This document shows positions 42,459-49,891 of a stretch of DNA of 56,441 nt, one piece after another. The position numbers and the translations under genes are program-made. Within the stretch, counting starts at the first letter, position 1; each line of letters starts with the position of its first letter. Below the pieces are notes generated by a model, which saw only the letters and a list, made by a program, of their open reading frames with translations, was not told where the DNA came from and made no database searches. This DNA comes from Flavobacteriaceae bacterium UBA5544 (GTDB taxonomy: Bacteria; Bacteroidota; Bacteroidia; Flavobacteriales; Flavobacteriaceae), in assembly GCA_002426755.1 (NCBI GenBank), contig DINI01000019.1:21906-78346 (forward strand), in the 5' to 3' direction.

Positions 42459-42476
42459 CACTTCAATTTTTATAGT

Positions 42477-44231
42477 ATGTATAGAAGTCACAATTGTGGT
42501 GAATTGCGTTCATCGCATATCAATAAGGAAGTTACATTGGCTGGTTGGGTCCAAAAATCACGCGATAAAGGATTCATCGTTTGGGTCGATTTACGCGACC
42601 GTTACGGCATCACACAATTAGTGTTTGATGAAGAGCGCACGCCAAAAGCCATGATGGAAAAGGCCCAAAACTTGGGTCGTGAGTTTGTGATTCAGGTAAA
42701 AGGAACTGTGATTGAGCGTGCTTCAAAAAATCCGAACCTTCCAACTGGTGACATTGAAATCTTGGTGTCTGAATTGACCATTCTAAATTCAGCTCTACTT
42801 CCTCCTTTTACAATTGAAGATGAAACAGATGGTGGAGAAGAATTGCGAATGAAATACCGCTATTTGGACATTCGACGTAATCCTGTAAAAAACAGTTTGA
42901 TTTTTAGGGCAAAGGTCGCTCAAGAAGTTCGTAATTATCTTTCCAAGGAAGGTTTTATTGAAGTTGAAACCCCTTATTTAATCAAATCAACACCTGAAGG
43001 TGCACGAGATTTTGTCGTGCCTTCAAGAATGAATGAAGGTGAGTTTTACGCTTTACCCCAATCGCCCCAAACTTTTAAGCAATTGTTGATGGTGGGTGGT
43101 ATGGATAAATATTTCCAAATCGTGAAATGTTTCCGGGATGAAGATTTACGTGCCGACCGCCAACCAGAATTTACGCAAATTGACTGTGAAATGGCGTTTG
43201 TAGAGCAAGAAGACATTTTGAATGCCTTTGAAGGATTGACGCGTCATTTGCTGAAAGAAGTGAATGGTATCGAAATTGATGAATTCCCAAGAATGTTATA
43301 TGACGATGCGATGCGTTTGTACGGAAATGACAAACCGGACATCAGATTTGGGATGCAATTTGGTGAACTGAATGAAGTGGCGCAACATAAAGATTTTGGG
43401 GTATTCAATTCTGCTGAATTGGTCGTCGGTATTGCGGTTCCAGGCGGAAATGCTTACACTCGTAAAGACATAGACCAATTGATTGATTGGGTCAAGCGTC
43501 CACAAATCGGAGCTCTTGGAATGGTCTATGTGCGTTGCAATGACGACGGTACTTATAAATCTTCCGTAGATAAATTCTATGATGAAGCTGATTTGTCAAA
43601 ATGGGCAGAAGTTACTGGAGCCAAAGCTGGAGATTTGATTTGTGTACTCTCTGGTGACGCCCATAAAGTACGTCCACAATTGAGTGCGCTTCGTATGGAA
43701 TTGGCAACACGTCTTGGACTGCGAAATCCAAAAGAATTTGCACCCTTGTGGGTGATGGATTTTCCATTGTTGGAATGGGATGAAGAAACAGAACGCTATC
43801 ATGCGATGCACCATCCATTTACATCTCCTAAACCAGGGCAATTGGAATTATTGGAAACCAATCCAGGTGCGGTAAAAGCCAACGCCTACGATTTGGTGTT
43901 GAACGGTAACGAAATTGGCGGTGGTTCTATTCGTATCCATGATAAAAAAACACAAGCCTTAATGTTTGATTATTTAGGGTTCACCCCTGAAGAAGCAAAA
44001 GCACAATTCGGCTTCTTGATGAATGCGTTTGAATATGGCGCTCCTCCGCATGGTGGCTTGGCTTTTGGACTGGACAGACTCGTCGCCATTCTTGGTGGAC
44101 AGGAAACCATTCGTGATTTCATTGCATTTCCTAAAAATAATGCGGGTCGTGACGTCATGATTGATGCACCTGCACCAATAGATGACAAACAATTAGAAGA
44201 ATTAAGTTTAAAACTTAACTTAAAATCATAA
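42477..44231 (+). CDS. aspS: Aspartyl-tRNA synthetase
   Basis: The 584-residue class II enzyme has the N-terminal OB fold (LAGWVQKSRDKGFIVWVDLRDRYG), motif 2 (FRDEDLRADRQPEFTQIDCEM), the bacterial GAD insertion near the middle, and motif 3 (GLAFGLDRLVAIL). I chose ATG 42477 because family proteins start with YRSHNCGELR and the promoter lies inside the longer frame. Whether it also charges tRNA-Asn cannot be told from this window. Confidence 0.96.
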   Translation: MYRSHNCGELRSSHINKEVTLAGWVQKSRDKGFIVWVDLRDRYGITQLVFDEERTPKAMMEKAQNLGREFVIQVKGTVIERASKNPNLPTGDIEILVSELTILNSALLPPFTIEDETDGGEELRMKYRYLDIRRNPVKNSLIFRAKVAQEVRNYLSKEGFIEVETPYLIKSTPEGARDFVVPSRMNEGEFYALPQSPQTFKQLLMVGGMDKYFQIVKCFRDEDLRADRQPEFTQIDCEMAFVEQEDILNAFEGLTRHLLKEVNGIEIDEFPRMLYDDAMRLYGNDKPDIRFGMQFGELNEVAQHKDFGVFNSAELVVGIAVPGGNAYTRKDIDQLIDWVKRPQIGALGMVYVRCNDDGTYKSSVDKFYDEADLSKWAEVTGAKAGDLICVLSGDAHKVRPQLSALRMELATRLGLRNPKEFAPLWVMDFPLLEWDEETERYHAMHHPFTSPKPGQLELLETNPGAVKANAYDLVLNGNEIGGGSIRIHDKKTQALMFDYLGFTPEEAKAQFGFLMNAFEYGAPPHGGLAFGLDRLVAILGGQETIRDFIAFPKNNAGRDVMIDAPAPIDDKQLEELSLKLNLKS

Positions 44232-44236
44232 TTATT

Positions 44237-44262
44237 AAATCCTGCAAAACGCAGGATTTTTT
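44237..44262 (+). terminator. Terminator after aspS
   Basis: AAATCCTGC pairs with GCAGGATTT around AAAAC, followed by T residues. Confidence 0.9.
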
Positions 44263-44276
44263 AGTAGCTTTAGATT

Positions 44277-46064
44277 ATGCCAAAGCAACCTCTTTTTAAA
44301 CAATTTCTTATTTGGAGAGCCAAACATATTTCGCACAAGCAGTTTGTAGCGATATTGAGTATTTTGGTTGGATTCACCTCCGGTGTTGGTGCGGTTGTAC
44401 TTAAAAATTTGACTCATTTCATTCAACATTTGTTGGAAGGAAATCTTGTTAAATATTACCATCAAGCCTTTTATTTTGTGTTTCCTATTGTCGGATTGAC
44501 CTTGGTGTATTTAATCATGAAATACATCATTCGACATAAAGTAAGTCATGGAATTCCTTCAACACTCTATGCCATTTCCAAGCGAAAAGGGATTATGAGA
44601 CGCTACCAAATGTTTGGGTCCGTACTCACCGCACCACTGACGGTTGGTTTTGGTGGTTCTGTGGGTTTGGAAGGCCCAACAGTTGCTACTGGTGCCGCGA
44701 TTGGTTCCAATATTTCCAAGTTATTCCATATGAATCAAAGCACTCGCAACCTCTTGGTAAGTTGTGCAGCAGCAGGTGCTATGTCTTCCATTTTCAAAGC
44801 GCCGATTGCAGCGATTGTGTTTGCGATTGAAGTGTTCAGTCTCGATTTGACCATCGCTTCCATGCTTCCTTTATTGTTGGCATCGCTTTCAGCTATTTTT
44901 ACCTCCTATTTCTTTTTTGGGGACGACGTTATTTTACCCTTTAGGATTGAAGACAGTTTTTCACTATCCGATGCGCCATTTTACGCCATTCTAGGTATTT
45001 CAGCGGCTTTGGTTTCTATGTATTTTACGGTGGTTTATGATAAAATCCAGCAGTTTTTTGATGGAATTGACTCAACAGTCAAACGATTATTGATTGGCGG
45101 AAGTGTTCTTGGGGTTTTGATATATTTCATTCCTCCGCTTTATGGTGAAGGATTTGATGTCATCAACAATTTGATTGTTGGAAACCCTGAAAAAGCACTT
45201 CAAAACAATATTTTTCATCTGGAATTGAACAATATTTGGCTGGTCATTGCACTTTTGGCGGGTCTTGTGTTTTTTAAAATCATTGCCAGTGCTCTCACAT
45301 TTGGGGCTGGTGGCGTAGGTGGTATTTTTGCACCTACACTTTTTATGGGAAGTATTATGGGCAACTGTATTGCAAAAATCATCAATCATAGTGGTTTTAC
45401 CAATCATCCTGTTTCCGAAAGTAATTTTACGTTGGTTGGCATGGCTGGTTTATTGGCAGGCGTTTTGCACGCTCCTTTAACTGCTATATTTTTGATTGCT
45501 GAACTTACGGGAGGCTATGATTTATTCATCCCACTAATGATTACGGCTGCTATTTCCTTTGGAATTACTAAATATTTTCATCCGCATTCTGTCTATACTA
45601 TGGAATTGGGCCGGAAAGGCGAACTCATTACCCATGATAAAGACCACGCAGTCTTAACTTTGATGGATATCAATAAGGTCGTGGAAGATAATTTCGCAAA
45701 AGTGACCACAACCATGACTTTGGGAGATATTGTCCATGAGGCTGTCGTTAAAAGCAATCGAAATATTTTTCCGGTGATTGATGAGGCGACGAACAAATTG
45801 AAAGGCATCATTTTACTAGATGATATCAGGCCAATCATGTTTGACCAATCACTTTATAAGGAAGTCTATGCAAGTGATGTCATGCAAAATCCGCCAGACA
45901 TTATCGACATAGAAAAAGATAAAATGACGGATATCATGAAGAAATTTCAAGACAGCAATGCTTGGAACCTACCAGTGGTCAAAAATGACATTTATATAGG
46001 TTTTATCTCCAAATCAAAGTTATTGACTATGTATCGTCGCAAACTAATTAACATTACCCAATAA
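44277..46064 (+). CDS. ClC-family chloride channel/transporter with CBS domains
   Basis: The 595-residue protein has the ClC membrane domain (about 20-430) and two C-terminal CBS domains (about 460-590) that usually bind adenine nucleotides. The gating glutamate is present (E132 in GSVGLEGPTV). The GSGIP filter motif reads SHGIP, with His91 where E. coli ClC has Ser107. The proton-glutamate site (E203 in E. coli) aligns to Val185 in FKAPIAAIVFAIEVF, as in ClC channels. It may therefore be a passive anion channel rather than an antiporter. Confidence 0.92.
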   Translation: MPKQPLFKQFLIWRAKHISHKQFVAILSILVGFTSGVGAVVLKNLTHFIQHLLEGNLVKYYHQAFYFVFPIVGLTLVYLIMKYIIRHKVSHGIPSTLYAISKRKGIMRRYQMFGSVLTAPLTVGFGGSVGLEGPTVATGAAIGSNISKLFHMNQSTRNLLVSCAAAGAMSSIFKAPIAAIVFAIEVFSLDLTIASMLPLLLASLSAIFTSYFFFGDDVILPFRIEDSFSLSDAPFYAILGISAALVSMYFTVVYDKIQQFFDGIDSTVKRLLIGGSVLGVLIYFIPPLYGEGFDVINNLIVGNPEKALQNNIFHLELNNIWLVIALLAGLVFFKIIASALTFGAGGVGGIFAPTLFMGSIMGNCIAKIINHSGFTNHPVSESNFTLVGMAGLLAGVLHAPLTAIFLIAELTGGYDLFIPLMITAAISFGITKYFHPHSVYTMELGRKGELITHDKDHAVLTLMDINKVVEDNFAKVTTTMTLGDIVHEAVVKSNRNIFPVIDEATNKLKGIILLDDIRPIMFDQSLYKEVYASDVMQNPPDIIDIEKDKMTDIMKKFQDSNAWNLPVVKNDIYIGFISKSKLLTMYRRKLINITQ

Positions 46065-46300
46065 TGAAATACGTCATTACATTCCTAGCCATTCTTTCGT
46101 TCGCAAGTATTGCCTGTGGATTTATTTTAGATTCCCAATATTCTCAAAAAATGATTGGCTTTGGAGTGATAGGTCTTTTTATAATTGTTTTTCCCTTATT
46201 TTCTTACTACCGATGGAAAGACAAAAAAGTTGAAGATTACATGCTCACCAAAGAAAATTTAAAAAAAATGCGTGAGCGAGAAGGTGATAAACGCCGCTAA
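46064..46300 (+). CDS. Small two-helix membrane protein
   Basis: This 78-residue protein has two membrane helices (about 2-20 and 30-48) and a basic C-terminal tail (KENLKKMREREGDKRR). Its ATG overlaps the ClC stop codon in TAATG, so it is translationally coupled to the channel and may assist it. It ends overlapping tadA on the other strand by 4 bases. Confidence 0.75.
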   Translation: MKYVITFLAILSFASIACGFILDSQYSQKMIGFGVIGLFIIVFPLFSYYRWKDKKVEDYMLTKENLKKMREREGDKRR

Positions 46301-46746
46301 TTCAAATTGCGCTTTTCAATAAAAAATCGCTTTAATAATTGAGCTGATTCTTCCGCCATAACGCCACCTACCATAGTTGTTCTTGGGTGAAGCTTTGTGT
46401 TTAAGGCCGTGCAACCACGCTCCTCATCTTTGGCTCCATAGACTATTTTGGATATTTGGCTCCAATATAAGGCTCCAGCACACATTTGGCAAGGTTCCAA
46501 AGTGACATACAGCGTACAGTTTTGCAGATATTTCCCTCCCAAAAAATTGGAAGCAGCGGTAATAGCTTGCATTTCGGCATGTGCCGTGACATCAACCAAT
46601 AATTCAGTAAGGTTATGTGCCCGTGCAATAATGCGATTGTCAATGACGATGATAGCACCAACAGGAATTTCTCCTTTTTCATAAGCGATTTCAGCCTCTT
46701 GAAATGCTTTTTTCATAAAATAGATATCGTCAAAAGGTTCTAACAC
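46297..46746 (-). CDS. tadA: tRNA-specific adenosine deaminase
   Basis: The 149-residue zinc deaminase has HAEMQAI with the catalytic Glu and PCQMCAGALYWS with the zinc cysteines. TadA converts A34 to inosine in tRNA-Arg(ACG). The start is GTG at 46746, which fits the family N-terminus (FDDIYFMKKAFQEAE); an ATG at 46716 is inside the domain. Confidence 0.93.
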   Translation of the reverse strand: MLEPFDDIYFMKKAFQEAEIAYEKGEIPVGAIIVIDNRIIARAHNLTELLVDVTAHAEMQAITAASNFLGGKYLQNCTLYVTLEPCQMCAGALYWSQISKIVYGAKDEERGCTALNTKLHPRTTMVGGVMAEESAQLLKRFFIEKRNLN

Positions 46747-46845
46747 TTTAAAATTTTAAGGGATTGAAAATCAAAAATACAATTTCAAACTATTTATTGT
46801 GCTCTTCGGCAAGAAAATTGATGATGCTTTTCTAAACTCATCCTT

Positions 46846-47802
46846 ATGAAACCTTTCTACTCCATTGCCATCCCAAAACCATGTCACGAAAACTGGAATG
46901 CCATGACACCTAATGAAAAAGGTCGTTTTTGTAATGCTTGTTCTAAAACCGTGATTGATTTCACTAAAATGAAACCGTCAGAAATTCAAAACGTACTTCA
47001 CGAAAATAGAAATAATCGCATTTGTGGCCACATTCGTCAAGAACAGTTGGATGCTATCAATATTCAAATTCCCTATGAGAGTTTTTCTTCTGAAATGAAT
47101 TTTCATAGATTATTTTTATTGGCTTTGTTGATTGCGATGGGAACGACGCTTTTGAATTGTACCAATTCCAATGATAAGGTTCAGAAAATCAATAAGGTTG
47201 AAATTGTGGATACTGTTGCTCAAAAGATAAGTGAGCCTAAAACTGAAATTTCAGATACTATCAAAAAAAATGACACTATTATTAAAACCACAAAACCTGT
47301 TCCTCCTGCTCCAATTATTGCTCCAACAGGAATAATGATAACAACATTAGGGGATGTCAAAACAATTGACCCAATTCACGAAGTTGACAGCATTAATCCC
47401 TTAACTGTTGAAGGTGAAATGGAATCGTATCCAGAAGATATTGTTGTAGGAATGATGAGTGTTGCCAACCCACCAATGTTCGCCGATACTCCACAAAATT
47501 TATCAATTACAGAAAAAAGAGAATATTTTTCAAAAAGAATTGGTGAATTTGTACAGCAGAATTTTAGAACGGAAACTACTTCAAATTTAGGACTAAAAGG
47601 GATTCAACGTATTTACACAAATTTTATCATTGATGAATCTGGTGTCATTAGAAACATTGACGTTCGAGCACCACATCCTTCATTTGAAATTGAAATACTT
47701 CGAGTTCTCCACCTTTTACCTAAATTCATACCAGCAAAAGAACGATACAAAAATGTATCTATCAGATACACTTTACCTATTGCCTTTCGAGTAGAAGAAT
47801 AA
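46846..47802 (+). CDS. TonB-like protein with N-terminal CxxC domain
   Basis: The 318-residue protein starts with a small cytoplasmic domain (PKPCHENWNAMTPNEKGRFC, then CNACSKTV) that resembles a zinc-ribbon-like module found in Bacteroidota. One membrane helix (about 86-104) follows and a Pro/Thr-rich spacer. The C-terminal TonB-like domain (about 225-318) contains INFIIDESGVIRNIDV-type strands and ends YTLPIAFRVEE. It probably transmits energy to outer-membrane receptors with the ExbB/ExbD system. The cysteines suggest redox or metal sensing. Confidence 0.82.
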   Translation: MKPFYSIAIPKPCHENWNAMTPNEKGRFCNACSKTVIDFTKMKPSEIQNVLHENRNNRICGHIRQEQLDAINIQIPYESFSSEMNFHRLFLLALLIAMGTTLLNCTNSNDKVQKINKVEIVDTVAQKISEPKTEISDTIKKNDTIIKTTKPVPPAPIIAPTGIMITTLGDVKTIDPIHEVDSINPLTVEGEMESYPEDIVVGMMSVANPPMFADTPQNLSITEKREYFSKRIGEFVQQNFRTETTSNLGLKGIQRIYTNFIIDESGVIRNIDVRAPHPSFEIEILRVLHLLPKFIPAKERYKNVSIRYTLPIAFRVEE

Positions 47803-47812
47803 TTAAATCTCG

Positions 47813-47820
47813 TACTTTTG
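47813..47820 (+). promoter_or_regulatory. dxs -7 box next to the start
   Basis: TACTTTTG matches TAnnTTTG and ends four bases before the GTG start of dxs, inside the 22-base gap after the TonB-like gene. A leaderless mRNA with a GTG start is predicted. Confidence 0.5.
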
Positions 47821-47824
47821 TAAG

Positions 47825-49603
47825 GTGAAATACAAAATACTTGACCATATCTCCTCACCTTCTGATTTACGACAATTAAATCAAGACGACCTTTCGCAAC
47901 TTGCAAAAGAATTGCGCAACTTTATCATACAAATTGTCGCCACAAAAGAAGGACATTTGGGAGCAAGTCTTGGAGTGGTGGAACTGACCATTGCATTGCA
48001 TTATGTGTTCAACACTCCTGAAGATTTATTGGTTTGGGATGTGGGACATCAAGCCTATGGACACAAAATATTAACCGGTCGAAAAGAAATTTTCCATACC
48101 AACCGACAGCTTGGAGGCATCAGTGGTTTTCCAAAACGAAGCGAAAGTGTGTATGATGCGTTCGGGGTTGGACATTCTTCAACGTCCATTTCAGCAGCCT
48201 TGGGAATGGCCATTGCATCACAGTTAAAGGGTGAAGACAAACATCACATTGCGGTCATTGGTGATGCCTCCATTGCTAGTGGAATGGCTTTTGAAGGTTT
48301 GAATCACGCTGGTGTAACAGATGCTAATCTCTTGGTCATTTTGAATGATAATGCCATAGGAATCGACCCAAGTGTTGGCGCATTAAAGCAATATTTGACC
48401 AATGTCAAAAAAGGCACAGAAAAACAGGACAATATATTTGAAGCCTTAAACTTTGATTATTCCGGTCCTATTGATGGTCATGATATTGATACGCTTATTT
48501 CAGAATTAAGACGATTAAAAACTGTCAAAGGCCCCAAATTCCTGCATGTTATTACCACAAAAGGCAAAGGCTTAAAACAAGCGGAGGAAAACCAAGTAAC
48601 ATACCATGCTCCTGGGAAGTTTGATGCGCTTACAGGTGATTTAGTTCCGAAACTAAAAGTGGAGGAAGCTCCAAAATTTCAGGATGTGTTTGGGTACACC
48701 ATTGTAGAGTTGGCTAAACAAAATAAAAATATTGTTGGTATCACGCCCGCTATGCCCACGGGAAGCTCTTTAAAATTCATGATGGATGAGATGCCGAAAA
48801 GAGCCTTTGATGTTGGAATAGCGGAACAGCATGCCGTAACGCTCGCCGCAGGCATGGCGACTCAAGGTCTGGTGGTGTTTTGCAATATTTATTCAACGTT
48901 TCTACAACGTGCCTATGACCAGGTGATTCATGATGTTGCTTTGCAAAATTTACCTGTCATTTTTTGTTTGGACCGAGCTGGTTTGGTAGGAGAAGATGGG
49001 GCCACTCATCATGGGGTGTTTGATATCGCGTATTTAAGATGTATTCCAAACCTCATCATTTTTGCACCTCGTAATGAAGTGGAATTACGTAACATGATGT
49101 ACACAGCCCAACTTGGGTTAGAACATCCAATTGCTATTCGCTATCCAAGAGGAAAAGGGGTCACTCTAAATTGGAAACAACCATTTACAAAGATTGAAAT
49201 TGGAAAAGGTATTGAATTAAAAAAAGGAACTTCACTCGCTATTTTAAGCATTGGTTTTATAGCTGAAAATATTTCGCTAGCAATTAAAAATATAAAAGAA
49301 GCGAAAGCAGTTGGACATTACGATATGCGATTCGCAAAACCTTTGGACGAAAAGTTGTTACATCAAATTTTTTCTGCTTACTCCTCAATTATTACCATAG
49401 AAGATGGAACTATCAAAGGTGGTTTTGGCAGTGCAATTTTAGAATTTGCCGCAGAGAATAATTATAATAACCCTATAAAATGCTTAGGGATTCCAGATAC
49501 ATTTATTGAACAAGGAACCATTGGCGAGCTTCAACATCAATATGATATTGATGTAGAAAACTTAACAAGGATTATTGAAAATTTTATTCTTCCTGATCGT
49601 TAG
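47825..49603 (+). CDS. dxs: 1-deoxy-D-xylulose-5-phosphate synthase
   Basis: This 592-residue ThDP enzyme condenses pyruvate and glyceraldehyde-3-phosphate in the first step of the MEP isoprenoid pathway. Motifs are GHQAYGHKILTGR, GDASIASGMAFEGLNHAG (ThDP binding), and DVGIAEQHAVTLAAGMA in the transketolase pyrimidine domain. The start is GTG 47825. It is slightly shorter than E. coli Dxs, normal for Bacteroidota. It ends 20 bases into the opposing small gene. Confidence 0.95.
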   Translation: MKYKILDHISSPSDLRQLNQDDLSQLAKELRNFIIQIVATKEGHLGASLGVVELTIALHYVFNTPEDLLVWDVGHQAYGHKILTGRKEIFHTNRQLGGISGFPKRSESVYDAFGVGHSSTSISAALGMAIASQLKGEDKHHIAVIGDASIASGMAFEGLNHAGVTDANLLVILNDNAIGIDPSVGALKQYLTNVKKGTEKQDNIFEALNFDYSGPIDGHDIDTLISELRRLKTVKGPKFLHVITTKGKGLKQAEENQVTYHAPGKFDALTGDLVPKLKVEEAPKFQDVFGYTIVELAKQNKNIVGITPAMPTGSSLKFMMDEMPKRAFDVGIAEQHAVTLAAGMATQGLVVFCNIYSTFLQRAYDQVIHDVALQNLPVIFCLDRAGLVGEDGATHHGVFDIAYLRCIPNLIIFAPRNEVELRNMMYTAQLGLEHPIAIRYPRGKGVTLNWKQPFTKIEIGKGIELKKGTSLAILSIGFIAENISLAIKNIKEAKAVGHYDMRFAKPLDEKLLHQIFSAYSSIITIEDGTIKGGFGSAILEFAAENNYNNPIKCLGIPDTFIEQGTIGELQHQYDIDVENLTRIIENFILPDR

Positions 49604-49751
49604 TAACCATATCAGGTTGTTGATTGGTATCATACACCTGAACATTATCTTGAGGTTGCGGATTTTTACTTTTAGAGATGTCGTCAATCACCAATAAAAA
49701 AGCTAGTGTCACAAAGAAGATAACAATAGCACCAAGTAGATTTTTTTTCAT
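49584..49751 (-). CDS. 55-aa single-helix membrane protein
   Basis: On the minus strand ATG 49751 opens 55 codons: MKKNLLG, a strong hydrophobic helix (about 7-22), then a polar acidic and Gln-rich tail ending NDQEE. Start region, helix and low-complexity tail look like a real small inner-membrane protein with the tail in the periplasm. Its 3' end overlaps dxs by 20 bases. No family recognised. Confidence 0.6.
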   Translation of the reverse strand: MKKNLLGAIVIFFVTLAFLLVIDDISKSKNPQPQDNVQVYDTNQQPDMVTNDQEE

Positions 49752-49840
49752 TGTAAAATGGGTTAAAGCTTTGATTCGGACTCAAATATAATAAAATATC
49801 GTTAAACAGCAAGTTTTTCCGACGAAATGTTTTAGAAAAT

Positions 49841-49869
49841 AAAAAAGGAAGCCGTTGAGCTTCCTTTTT
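49841..49869. terminator. Terminator after the T9SS beta-propeller gene
   Basis: AAAAAAGGAAG pairs with CTTCCTTTTT across an 8-base loop (ccgttgag). It serves leftward transcription ending at 49892. Confidence 0.85.
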
Positions 49870-49891
49870 AAAGTATAATTTAAGAACTAAA

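Noticed and set aside
42333..42476. 48-codon N-terminal extension of AspRS
   Set aside because: It contains the best promoter in the window (42429-42458) and has no family similarity. The start at 42477 gives the normal N-terminus.
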